7,128 nucleotides of DNA, taken from the NCBI GenBank assembly GCA_002291495.1, contig DBAE01000102.1, positions 359-7,486 of the forward strand, in the 5' to 3' direction. The notes under the pieces were generated by a model. The model had not been told where the DNA came from and made no database searches. It was given only the letters and a program-made list of their open reading frames with translations. The translations under genes and the position numbers were made by a program. Origin of the DNA: Bacteriovoracaceae bacterium UBA1018 (GTDB lineage: Bacteria; Bdellovibrionota; UBA1018). Below are positions 1-6,370 of this stretch, in pieces. Position 1 is the stretch's first letter; every line of letters begins with the position of its first letter.

Positions 1-701
1 GCTCTTCGATGCCTGAAAATCCGGAAAATGAAGGCCTGTGGGAGTCTCATGCTTCAGAGCTCAAGCGACTTCGCGAGGAAGTGGACACCCTTCTAGAAGC
101 TGCTCGCTGGGAATCAGGCGAAGCAATCTCTTTAAACGAAGTAGAGATCAACTTAGAAGACTGGCTTCAGTCTGCTCTCCCGAGATGGAAAATTATTTTA
201 GGTCCGGACGCTGTACTCACACGAGTTGGCCCTCCGCTAAAATGCCATGCGATCGTCGATTTAAGGATTCTCAATCTCATTACAGACAACCTCATCGACA
301 ACGCTCGAAAGTTTTCTAAAAACACTCCTCACATCACTTTAAAGACCGAAATAGCGTCGTCGAAGATCCGATGGCAAAAACAAAAGTGGAAACTCCAAGT
401 CTGCGACCAAGGCTGGGGATTTACACCAGAGGACGGTCAAAAAATATTCAAGCGATTTTACCGATCGAAGAACCTTGCACCTCACTCGATCGCTGGTAAC
501 GGCTTAGGACTTCATCTTGCAGCTTCTGCAGCAAAAGCGCTGAAGATGCATCTGTCCGGAGAAAGCGAAGGACCAGGCAGAGGAGCGACTTTTACACTCG
601 AAGGATATACTTATGCCCCACTTCAGCCCGAACAAAATATTAGAGACTCTCATTCCCAGAAAAAAACCGGAACCCACCTTTCAGTCAGCTCTCCTCGTTG
701 A
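1..701 (+). CDS. Sensor histidine kinase, C-terminal part (5' end cut by window edge)
   Basis: This is the C-terminal part of a two-component sensor kinase, which autophosphorylates on a His and passes the phosphate to a partner regulator. The frame is open to the left edge. The ATG at 9 is probably internal, because the protein begins in what looks like the second helix of the dimerisation (HisKA) domain (ELKRLREEVDTLLEAARWE, residues 17-35 counted from that ATG). The H-box and any sensor or membrane segments lie outside. The HATPase_c domain is complete: N-box with N94 and N98 in LITDNLIDNARKFS, G1 box DQGWGF (D133), F-box IFKRFYRSKN, and G2 box GNGLGLHLA (163-171). The domain ends near residue 200. 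The last ~30 residues are polar, have no recognisable motif, and are encoded in DNA shared with the downstream regulator gene. The partner is very probably that regulator. Signal and target genes cannot be read from this fragment. Confidence 0.9.
   Translation, partial: SSMPENPENEGLWESHASELKRLREEVDTLLEAARWESGEAISLNEVEINLEDWLQSALPRWKIILGPDAVLTRVGPPLKCHAIVDLRILNLITDNLIDNARKFSKNTPHITLKTEIASSKIRWQKQKWKLQVCDQGWGFTPEDGQKIFKRFYRSKNLAPHSIAGNGLGLHLAASAAKALKMHLSGESEGPGRGATFTLEGYTYAPLQPEQNIRDSHSQKKTGTHLSVSSPR
601..605 (+). promoter_or_regulatory. Shine-Dalgarno site for the response regulator
   Basis: AAGGA lies 7 nt before the ATG at 613, inside the kinase coding sequence. It fixes the regulator start at 613. 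No other ATG occurs in that frame until Met46, which is already inside the receiver domain. The 89-nt overlap with the kinase therefore looks real and not an artefact of start choice. Confidence 0.7.
613..701 (+). other. 89-nt dual-coding overlap of kinase and regulator genes
   Basis: The same 89 bases encode the last ~29 residues of the kinase (frame of position 9) and the first ~29 residues of the regulator (frame of position 613, +1 relative to the kinase). Both products here are outside conserved domains: the kinase part follows the HATPase_c fold and the regulator part precedes the receiver. A run of seven A (660-666) lies in this stretch. Confidence 0.85.
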
Positions 702-1386
702 GGACGAACGAAACCTGGCTGAAACTCTTAAAGTTGCTCTGAAGAGAATGGGCATTTCGGTTACCCACGCAAAAACAATCAAAGACGCGGAGAGTATGTT
801 TGCTCAAGTGCATCCCGATTTTATTGTCTTGGATAGACAGTTGCCCGACGGTGACGGGATGAACCTTTGCACACGATTAAGAAACGACGGTTATCCGGGA
901 ATCATTCTGATGCTAACGGCCCGTGGAGAAATCCAAGATCGAGTTCAGGGGCTTAACGCTGGGGCTGACGACTACTTGCCTAAACCATTTGCATGGGAAG
1001 AGCTTTCTGCACGAGTCGATGCATTGGCCCGTCGAAAACGAGACATGCCGAACAAGAGATCTGCTACCGGCGAACCAACGCTTTGGCAAACGGATGAAAA
1101 AAGGCTTCGTATATTTGGGTCAAACGGCTGGGTCGATCTCACGCCTCTCGAGTATAAGCTCGCAGTGCATCTGATGAAAGCTCATGGAGAGATCGTGAGC
1201 CGAGAGGAGCTACTGAAGTCGGTTTGGGGTTTCACCCTTCTGCCTAAAACTCGAACTGTCGATCATTTTATGGGAAGACTTAGAAAACACTTTGAAACAA
1301 ATCCAGATGATCCGCGACACTTTATCACTGTACGTGGAGCGGGCTATCGCTTTACTTCATCACCCGAACCAGGTCCATCGGGTTGA
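613..1386 (+). CDS. OmpR/PhoB-family response regulator
   Basis: A DNA-binding transcription regulator of a two-component system, 257 aa. The receiver domain spans about residues 25-140: acidic pair E30/D31, phosphoacceptor D74 in VLDRQLPDGDGM, switch T102 in MLTARGE, and K124 in LPKPF, so all key residues are present. A winged-helix (Trans_reg_C) effector domain covers about 150-250, with the typical stretches LTPLEYKLAVHLMKAHGEIVSREELL, RTVDHFMGRLRKH and the C-terminal ITVRGAGYRF. This makes it an OmpR/PhoB-type activator or repressor, not an NtrC or NarL type. About 24 residues precede the receiver; receivers usually begin within a few residues of Met1, so this is an N-terminal extension, and it is encoded almost exactly by the part that overlaps the kinase gene. 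The C-terminal ten residues (TSSPEPGPSG) lie past the conserved fold and overlap the convergent M23 gene. The upstream kinase is its likely partner. Target genes are unknown. Confidence 0.96.
   Translation: MPHFSPNKILETLIPRKKPEPTFQSALLVEDERNLAETLKVALKRMGISVTHAKTIKDAESMFAQVHPDFIVLDRQLPDGDGMNLCTRLRNDGYPGIILMLTARGEIQDRVQGLNAGADDYLPKPFAWEELSARVDALARRKRDMPNKRSATGEPTLWQTDEKRLRIFGSNGWVDLTPLEYKLAVHLMKAHGEIVSREELLKSVWGFTLLPKTRTVDHFMGRLRKHFETNPDDPRHFITVRGAGYRFTSSPEPGPSG
1352..1386. other. Tail-to-tail 35-nt overlap of convergent genes
   Basis: The response-regulator stop (TGA, 1384-1386, plus strand) lies inside the M23 gene, and the M23 stop (TAA, 1354-1352, minus strand) lies inside the regulator gene. 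The M23 part encodes the usual domain end (NPMDLVRVMK). The regulator part lies beyond its conserved fold. There is no intergenic space for a shared terminator, so each transcript must end within the opposing gene. Confidence 0.9.
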
Positions 1387-2398
1387 CCTTTGCTCGATTG
1401 ATAATGGCACCCCAATGCAGATGTGGTCCGCTTGCTCTTCCAGTCATTCCCGCAAGTCCAAGTAGATCGCCTTTTGAAACTTTTTGACCCTTCTTAACCT
1501 TGAGTTTACTCAAGTGAGCGTAGAGAGTGAAAATCCCAAAACCGTGATCGATTAATACTGTATTTCCTGTAAAGAAGAGATCCTTGGCCATCACGATCAC
1601 CCCGTTTGCGGCAGCATTGATCGGCGCACCAATTGCGGCCTTCAAATCTAGGCCTTGATGGAAGCTCTTCATCTCTCCATTGAAAACTCTTTTTGTCCCG
1701 AACGGGCTTGTGATTGGACTGTCGATAGGTAGAGCAAAAGGACCTTCCCAATACTTTTTCTGAGTAATCATCCGGTAGATCTCACCTACTTCGGCGACTT
1801 CTTTCCTAATCCGTCTCAGATCTCTCTTCTTTGGATTGACATGCCGAGGATCAACTTTCAAAACTTCGGCTCGATAATTTCCATCGATGACCTGAAACGG
1901 CATCTTGAGTTTATGCACCACTCGAGATGTTCCAGGTGCACTCCATTCGACCTGCAAGCTGGATTGACCCATCTTCGTCCCAAACGCAACACCTACCACT
2001 GAACGAAAAACTGATTCTTTCGAATTTTCTTCTTCAACCGGGAATGCTTGAAAAACTTTGCCATTGTAACTGACCGTCACTTCACTTGCCTTAGTCTTTT
2101 CCGGTGCATGAATTGTCACCAATAGAACTGAACCATCGACTACCTCCGTAGCAGAAAGTTGAGCTTTCAGTCCTCCTGGCCCTTCTTTCACTAACGAAAC
2201 TAAAGGACTCGGCGAAGGATCAGTAGTTGAAACAGCTGGACTTGAAGCAGGAGAGGCAGATGCTTCAGGCGTCGGTGACGGATCCTCAGCTGTGTAGGCA
2301 ATGTGAGTCGTCAATGCACTCAGCATCAAACTGAGCATCAACTCCATCATTGGAATAGTACGTTTGTTTTCAAAGCGTTTGAACATCGGCGTTTCCAT
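1352..2398 (-). CDS. M23 (LytM-type) peptidoglycan endopeptidase with N-terminal beta domain
   Basis: A probable secreted zinc metallopeptidase that cuts peptidoglycan cross-links, 348 aa. In order: a Met-rich hydrophobic leader (about residues 15-37; cleavage site weak, possibly after AYTA, so it could also act as an anchor), a Pro/Ser/Thr/Ala-rich linker (39-66), a beta-rich Ig-like segment (about 75-172), a charged helix (about 188-212), then the M23 domain (about 222-345). The zinc site is intact: H247 and D251 in HQGLD, and H328 in GPHLHWG, with catalytic H295 (YAHLS) and H326. It should therefore be active, unlike the EnvC-like protein in the same operon. Start: coordinates give the longest frame; Met5 (2386) has a better ribosome site (GGAAA, 5 nt away) and is probably the true start. 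It overlaps the end of xseA by 29 nt (17 nt from Met5), which suggests coupled translation. Its 3' end overlaps the convergent regulator gene by 35 nt. No lipobox was seen. Confidence 0.93.
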   Translation of the reverse strand: METPMFKRFENKRTIPMMELMLSLMLSALTTHIAYTAEDPSPTPEASASPASSPAVSTTDPSPSPLVSLVKEGPGGLKAQLSATEVVDGSVLLVTIHAPEKTKASEVTVSYNGKVFQAFPVEEENSKESVFRSVVGVAFGTKMGQSSLQVEWSAPGTSRVVHKLKMPFQVIDGNYRAEVLKVDPRHVNPKKRDLRRIRKEVAEVGEIYRMITQKKYWEGPFALPIDSPITSPFGTKRVFNGEMKSFHQGLDLKAAIGAPINAAANGVIVMAKDLFFTGNTVLIDHGFGIFTLYAHLSKLKVKKGQKVSKGDLLGLAGMTGRASGPHLHWGAIINRAKVNPMDLVRVMK

Positions 2399-3653
2399 CC
2401 TGGAAAGTAACGGTCAACCTTTGACCCGATTTAATTTGTTTTACACTCTTGATCACATGACCGTCAGGTTGTCTCAATATTGAGTAACCACGATCCAGAA
2501 CTCTTAGTGGCGATAGAGCATCTAACTTCCCGGTTAATTGCTCCAATGCTGAACAACGTCTTTCAATACGAACTTCCACCGCACGCTCTAATCGAAGAGC
2601 AAGATCGTCGCATCGCTGAGCTTGTTCTCGAAGTCGATCTCGAGGATTAATGACTCGCGCGCTGACGTGGGACAAAAGACCGCGGCGCCCTGCGAGCTCC
2701 CGCAGAACAATGTTTTTCATACGATCATTGGCTTCGCGAATCCTTCGCGCGGTATCAACCCAATGTCCTGTTACGAGTTCAGCTGCAGCTGATGGGGTCG
2801 GAGCGCGTAGGTCTGCAACAAAGTCTGAAATTGTAAAATCGATCTCGTGGCCAACTGCTGAGATTACAGGAAGACGCGACTTAAAGATCGCACGCGCAAG
2901 TGCTTCATCATTGAAGCACCATAGATCTTCAATACTTCCCCCACCTCGGGCAAGTACGACTACTTCACCGAGATTAAATCGGTTGGCAGTTTCTAATCCT
3001 CGAATAATCTGTTTGGGTGCTTCATCCCCCTGAACAATCGCAGGAATTATTGTGACCTGCACTTGAGGCGCTCTTCTCGCCATGATGTTCAACATATCTC
3101 GAATGGCAGCACCCGAAGGTGACGTCACTACTGCAATACGATGAGGAAATGCTGGCAAAGGACGTTTTCTCTTAGCATCAAAGAGTCCTTCAGCCGCTAA
3201 CCTCGCCTTAAGTTGGTCAAAAGCAATTTGAAGAGCACCAGCCCCTAGTGGCTCAATTTGATCAACGATCAATTGATAACTTCCACGTGGCGGATAAACT
3301 GAAACTTTCCCTCGACATAAAATCTGAAGACCGTCCTTGAGTTCAAAAGACGGAGCGCCTTTACGACCACGGCCCCCCCATCCAAAGACAGCGGCAGAGA
3401 TCGATGCACCTGCATCTTTCAAAGAAAAATAAACATGTCCGGATGCAGCAGGTCGATGATTGCTCACTTCGCCTTGGACCCATACTTCCGTAAAGGTAGG
3501 TTCAAGCACTCCCCGAATCTTTGAAGTGAGTTCAGTTACTGTCAGGTGCACGGGTTCAGAAGGCGTAGTTTTACCCTTTTCCTGTTCACTCTTCCCAGCT
3601 TGATCCTTGCCAGGTTCGTCATTCTGAAATAGAGGCAATCCCGATAGATCCAT
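2370..3653 (-). CDS. xseA: Exodeoxyribonuclease VII large subunit
   Basis: The catalytic subunit of exonuclease VII, a cytoplasmic nuclease that degrades single-stranded DNA from both ends into oligonucleotides. It needs several copies of the small subunit XseB. Length 427 aa, near the family norm (456 in E. coli). A polar, Lys/Glu-rich ~35-residue N-terminal tail precedes the OB-fold (about 37-135, with VWVQGEVSN and GHVYFSLKD). The catalytic core shows TSPSGAAIRD (D186), ARGGGS (R236) and AVGHEIDFT (H269, D272), matching the conserved Asp/Arg/His/Asp set of the family. A long basic helical stretch follows (about 300-375), then the C-terminal segment with LDRGYSIL. An in-frame stop at 3665-3663 lies just upstream, so the ATG at 3653 is the first possible start. 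No good Shine-Dalgarno precedes it: GGAGA is 23 nt away. xseB is not in the window. The gene sits between envelope genes, 32 nt after the protease gene, and overlaps the next M23 gene. Confidence 0.97.
   Translation of the reverse strand: MDLSGLPLFQNDEPGKDQAGKSEQEKGKTTPSEPVHLTVTELTSKIRGVLEPTFTEVWVQGEVSNHRPAASGHVYFSLKDAGASISAAVFGWGGRGRKGAPSFELKDGLQILCRGKVSVYPPRGSYQLIVDQIEPLGAGALQIAFDQLKARLAAEGLFDAKRKRPLPAFPHRIAVVTSPSGAAIRDMLNIMARRAPQVQVTIIPAIVQGDEAPKQIIRGLETANRFNLGEVVVLARGGGSIEDLWCFNDEALARAIFKSRLPVISAVGHEIDFTISDFVADLRAPTPSAAAELVTGHWVDTARRIREANDRMKNIVLRELAGRRGLLSHVSARVINPRDRLREQAQRCDDLALRLERAVEVRIERRCSALEQLTGKLDALSPLRVLDRGYSILRQPDGHVIKSVKQIKSGQRLTVTFQDGNADVQTL
2392..2396 (-). promoter_or_regulatory. 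Candidate ribosome site for the M23 gene, favouring the start at 2386
   Basis: On the minus strand GGAAA ends 5 nt before the ATG at 2386 (Met5). Nothing comparable precedes the ATG at 2398, where CAGG abuts the start codon. The site lies inside the overlapping region, just before the xseA stop codon, as expected for translational coupling. Confidence 0.45.
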
Positions 3654-3685
3654 AGAACTGGTTTAACCCACTTCTTTCTCCAGGA

Positions 3686-5158
3686 CTACTGCCGAGTGGT
3701 CTTGGGTGAATCTAAATTTTTGTTATCCATCGCCGCTTTTTGAGCCGCCGCAGGGGATACTTGCATCGGAGAACCAATTTTCTTAAAGACATCAAAGGCC
3801 TTCAAGTAGTTGATCGCTTCTCGGACTTGATAATCCTCTTTCGGATTAAAGCGAAGCGGGCTCATTTCATCATCGTCGAGCTTCTTCTCGGTTTTATCGC
3901 CCTTATCTTTTTTCTTACCTAAAAGCTCAAGCTCTTCACGTTTGAAATCTTTGGCATCTTCGCCATCCGGATTGGCCATGTGACCTTTGAGATCCTTTTC
4001 GCGAAAGGCTTCGCCTTTACGTCGGGCGTCAGCAAGGACTTTAGGATCTAAGTCTTCGAGGATAACATCCGGTTGGACTCCCTTTTCCTGAATGCTCCGG
4101 CCGCTTGGCGTGTAATAACGGGCGATGGTCAATTTCAGACCCATATCTTGTCCAAGCTCGACAACAGTTTGAACAGACCCTTTTCCAAAGGTAGGGGCTC
4201 CCATGACGATTGCTCGGTGATGATCCTGCAAAGCACCGGCTACGATCTCAGCTGCCGAAGCAGAGCTCGAATTAACCAGCACTGCTACCGGGAGATTTTT
4301 GTAAGCCATCCCTTTTTTGGCGTATTTCACTTCTTTCTGATCTTTGTTTCTACCGATCGTCGAAACCACAACACCTTCGTCAATGAAGAGAGACGCTACT
4401 TCGACAGCTTGGTCGAGGAGCCCCCCTGGATTAGTTCGAAGATCAAAAACGAGTCCGGCAAGTTTGCCACTTTTTTCTAGTCTCTCAATCGCCTTCTTGA
4501 CATCAGATGCTGCGTTTTCATTAAAGCTTGCGAGACGAACATAGCCGTACTTCGGTTCGATCTGTTCTGATTTGACGGACTGAACTTTGATAATGTCGCG
4601 ATTGACTGCCACGTCTTTCGGCTTTTCAAAACCTTCGCGATAGATCGTAAGTTTAACTTCAGTTCCTTTTTTTCCGCGCATCTTGGAAACAGCTTCGACC
4701 AAAGTCATACCCTTGGTGCTTTCACCATTAATTTTGATAATCCGATCGTTGGGTTTTAATCCTGCTTTCCAAGCGGGAGTATCTTCAATTGGAGCGATAA
4801 CCGTTAGAACGTTATCTTTCATTCCAATTTCAATTCCTAATCCACCAAACTTGCCGCTGGTGTCTACTTTCATGTCTTTAAAAACATCAGGAGGCAAAAA
4901 GTTAGAGTGCGGATCTAAAGTCTCGAGCATGCCTTTGATCGCACCATGCATGAGATCCTTGTTCTTCACCTGATCGACATAGTTTGTTTCAACAAACTGG
5001 AGTACTTTTTGAAAAAGTTCCAAATTTTCATATCGCTCATTTGCTGGCATTTGGCCAACAGCTGCAGCCGCAAGCACAGGATGTGCTGAAACAAGATTGA
5101 GAGACGATACTGCTAGTGCGATAGCAGAGACCGATAACTTTTTAGAAAAAAGGATCAT
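3686..5158 (-). CDS. ctpA: Carboxyl-terminal processing protease, S41 family
   Basis: A periplasmic serine protease of the CtpA/Prc group, which trims or degrades exported proteins from the C-terminus; 490 aa. The signal peptide is clear (KK then a hydrophobic stretch; cleavage probably after A30, VLA-AAA). The N-terminal helical part (about 42-95) carries the family motif LDPHSNFLPP. A PDZ domain follows (about 103-185, GGLGIEIG to TIYRE), for substrate binding. The protease core contains FDLRTNPGGLLDQAVEVASLF, the nucleophile S299 in NSSSASAAEI and the general base K326 in TFGKGSVQ, with Q330 four residues on; the Ser/Lys catalytic pair is complete. Between the core and the conserved last helix (YQVREAINYLKAF) is a very charged Lys/Asp/Glu-rich stretch (about 380-432). 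The start has no obvious Shine-Dalgarno, and the EnvC-like gene stops 14 nt upstream, so reinitiation or coupling is plausible. The symbol marks the family; the exact subtype and substrates are not known. Confidence 0.95.
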   Translation of the reverse strand: MILFSKKLSVSAIALAVSSLNLVSAHPVLAAAAVGQMPANERYENLELFQKVLQFVETNYVDQVKNKDLMHGAIKGMLETLDPHSNFLPPDVFKDMKVDTSGKFGGLGIEIGMKDNVLTVIAPIEDTPAWKAGLKPNDRIIKINGESTKGMTLVEAVSKMRGKKGTEVKLTIYREGFEKPKDVAVNRDIIKVQSVKSEQIEPKYGYVRLASFNENAASDVKKAIERLEKSGKLAGLVFDLRTNPGGLLDQAVEVASLFIDEGVVVSTIGRNKDQKEVKYAKKGMAYKNLPVAVLVNSSSASAAEIVAGALQDHHRAIVMGAPTFGKGSVQTVVELGQDMGLKLTIARYYTPSGRSIQEKGVQPDVILEDLDPKVLADARRKGEAFREKDLKGHMANPDGEDAKDFKREELELLGKKKDKGDKTEKKLDDDEMSPLRFNPKEDYQVREAINYLKAFDVFKKIGSPMQVSPAAAQKAAMDNKNLDSPKTTRQ

Positions 5159-5172
5159 ATAAAAAGGCTAAA

Positions 5173-6369
5173 CTAATTAGATATCCACTGCAATGGGTTC
5201 ACTGCGATGTTTCGTGCTCGGATCTCAAAATAAACAGGAGTACCCGACTCATCTGTTGAGCCAATTTGATCCCCTCTTCGCACAACATCCCCAGCTTTCT
5301 TACTGAGAGCGCCTAGATGGCCAAGCAAAGTATAAAAATGATTGCCATGGTCGATGATCGTCAATCTTCCGTAATTTGGAAGTTCACCGGAGAACGCCAC
5401 TTTTCCGTCATAAACGGCAACCACCGATTGGTTTTTGGCGGTCTCAATATCGATCCCCTTTTTGAAAATGTAAAGCTTAGCTTTGCTATCAAACGATCGA
5501 CCGAAATCCGAAATAATTTTTCCTGCGACAGGAAGTGGAAGCTTGCCTTTCAGTTTAGCAAATGCGCTCGTATTCATTTGTTCAATCTTAGCGAGGTTAT
5601 CAACATGAGCTCGATTCGCATTTCGTTCCGTTCGAACAGCTTCTTGAAGCTCAATACGCGCATTAAACTGAGTAATCAGTTGCTCAACTTGAGATTCTGC
5701 ACCTTTTAGCCGTCTATAATTTTCAAGTTGTGCAATCCGTTCAGCGTGTTTCTGTTCGATCAGATCCGACTGCAGCTGGCGATTAACCTCAAGCAGACTC
5801 TCGTGCTCTTTTACTTCTTGAAACAGATATGCAAGCTGCTGCTTCTCTTCTTCGATTCGCGACTCGAGTTGATCAGCATCTGCAAGGTCGACTTTAAGGG
5901 CTTCAACCTCTTTGAGCCCCATACCAACCAAATTTGCCAATACTTTTCGTCTGGGACCTTCCACAAGTTCTTTTGCCTTATGATCTGAAACCTGCGGAAC
6001 CTCTCTGAGCGAACGACCTAAATCAAGCAAAGCCTGTCTGAGCACTCTGTTTTGCGCATCGATTCTCTCTCGAATAATCGCACGGCGAGATTCAAGCTCG
6101 GTAATTGTCTTTTCTAACTCAGCTAAGCGTCGCTTTCCGATTTGCTGTTCTTTTTGCTGTAACTTCAATAGTGCCTGAATACGCTGGATGTTGCTCTTGG
6201 CTTGCTTTTGAGTTTTAAGACTATCGATAAGATCTTGTTCAAGCTTGATCACTTCCGTGCGAATGCCTGTCAGCTTTTCAGCTAAGCCGCTTTTTTGAGG
6301 ACCAATGGTCGAAGCCCCTAAAGAAGATAGCGGGATCGAAAATGCAAGGATCCACCCCCAGGCCTTCAC
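5173..6369 (-). CDS. envC: EnvC-like murein hydrolase activator (coiled coil + degenerate LytM)
   Basis: A probable periplasmic partner of FtsEX that activates cell-wall amidases at the division site instead of cutting peptidoglycan itself; 398 aa. A signal peptide (1-19, cleavage likely after SLGA) is followed by long Gln/Glu/Lys/Leu-rich coiled coil (about 28-270, perhaps broken near 122-150) and a C-terminal LytM/M23 domain (about 277-397). The LytM zinc site is broken. The first ligand His is K303 (KKGIDI, D307 kept), and the HxH motif is replaced by P378-V379-Y380 in TPVYFEIR; H351 remains. E. coli EnvC has the same kind of loss, with a similar LYFEIR ending (from memory). The start is a GTG, separated by one base from the ftsX stop (TAG T GTG), which supports coupled expression and a shared FtsX pathway. 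No ATG occurs in frame before Met150. An active M23 hydrolase is unlikely given the missing ligands; scaffold or activator is the better reading. Confidence 0.92.
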   Translation of the reverse strand: MKAWGWILAFSIPLSSLGASTIGPQKSGLAEKLTGIRTEVIKLEQDLIDSLKTQKQAKSNIQRIQALLKLQQKEQQIGKRRLAELEKTITELESRRAIIRERIDAQNRVLRQALLDLGRSLREVPQVSDHKAKELVEGPRRKVLANLVGMGLKEVEALKVDLADADQLESRIEEEKQQLAYLFQEVKEHESLLEVNRQLQSDLIEQKHAERIAQLENYRRLKGAESQVEQLITQFNARIELQEAVRTERNANRAHVDNLAKIEQMNTSAFAKLKGKLPLPVAGKIISDFGRSFDSKAKLYIFKKGIDIETAKNQSVVAVYDGKVAFSGELPNYGRLTIIDHGNHFYTLLGHLGALSKKAGDVVRRGDQIGSTDESGTPVYFEIRARNIAVNPLQWISN

Positions 6370-6370
6370 A

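Noticed and set aside
923..1174. 83-aa plus-strand frame within the response regulator
   Set aside because: It overlaps the receiver and linker of a complete regulator in another frame and shows no domain.
1300..1351. Possible terminator for the minus-strand operon just after the M23 stop
   Set aside because: Only a 4-bp AGCG/CGCT pairing was found and no T-run follows, so a terminator call is not supported.
2650..3033. 127-aa plus-strand open frame opposite xseA
   Set aside because: It lies wholly within a strongly conserved xseA region on the other strand, has no recognisable domain, and is an antisense shadow of the coding strand.
3373..3379. Seven-G tract (minus strand) in xseA as a possible phase-variation switch
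   Set aside because: The tract encodes ordinary Trp-Gly-Gly codons in the OB-fold, the frame is intact on both sides, and seven bases is short for a phase-variable tract.
4073..4480. 135-aa and neighbouring plus-strand frames opposite the protease gene (also near 4344-4544 and 4683-4973)
   Set aside because: All are antisense to conserved S41 and PDZ sequence and look like translated reverse complements, with no plausible ribosome site or homology pattern.
5317..5988. Two plus-strand frames (130 and 86 aa) opposite the envC-like gene
   Set aside because: They are antisense to the LytM domain and coiled coil; their Phe/Leu-rich composition follows from the Lys/Glu/Gln-rich codons on the real strand.
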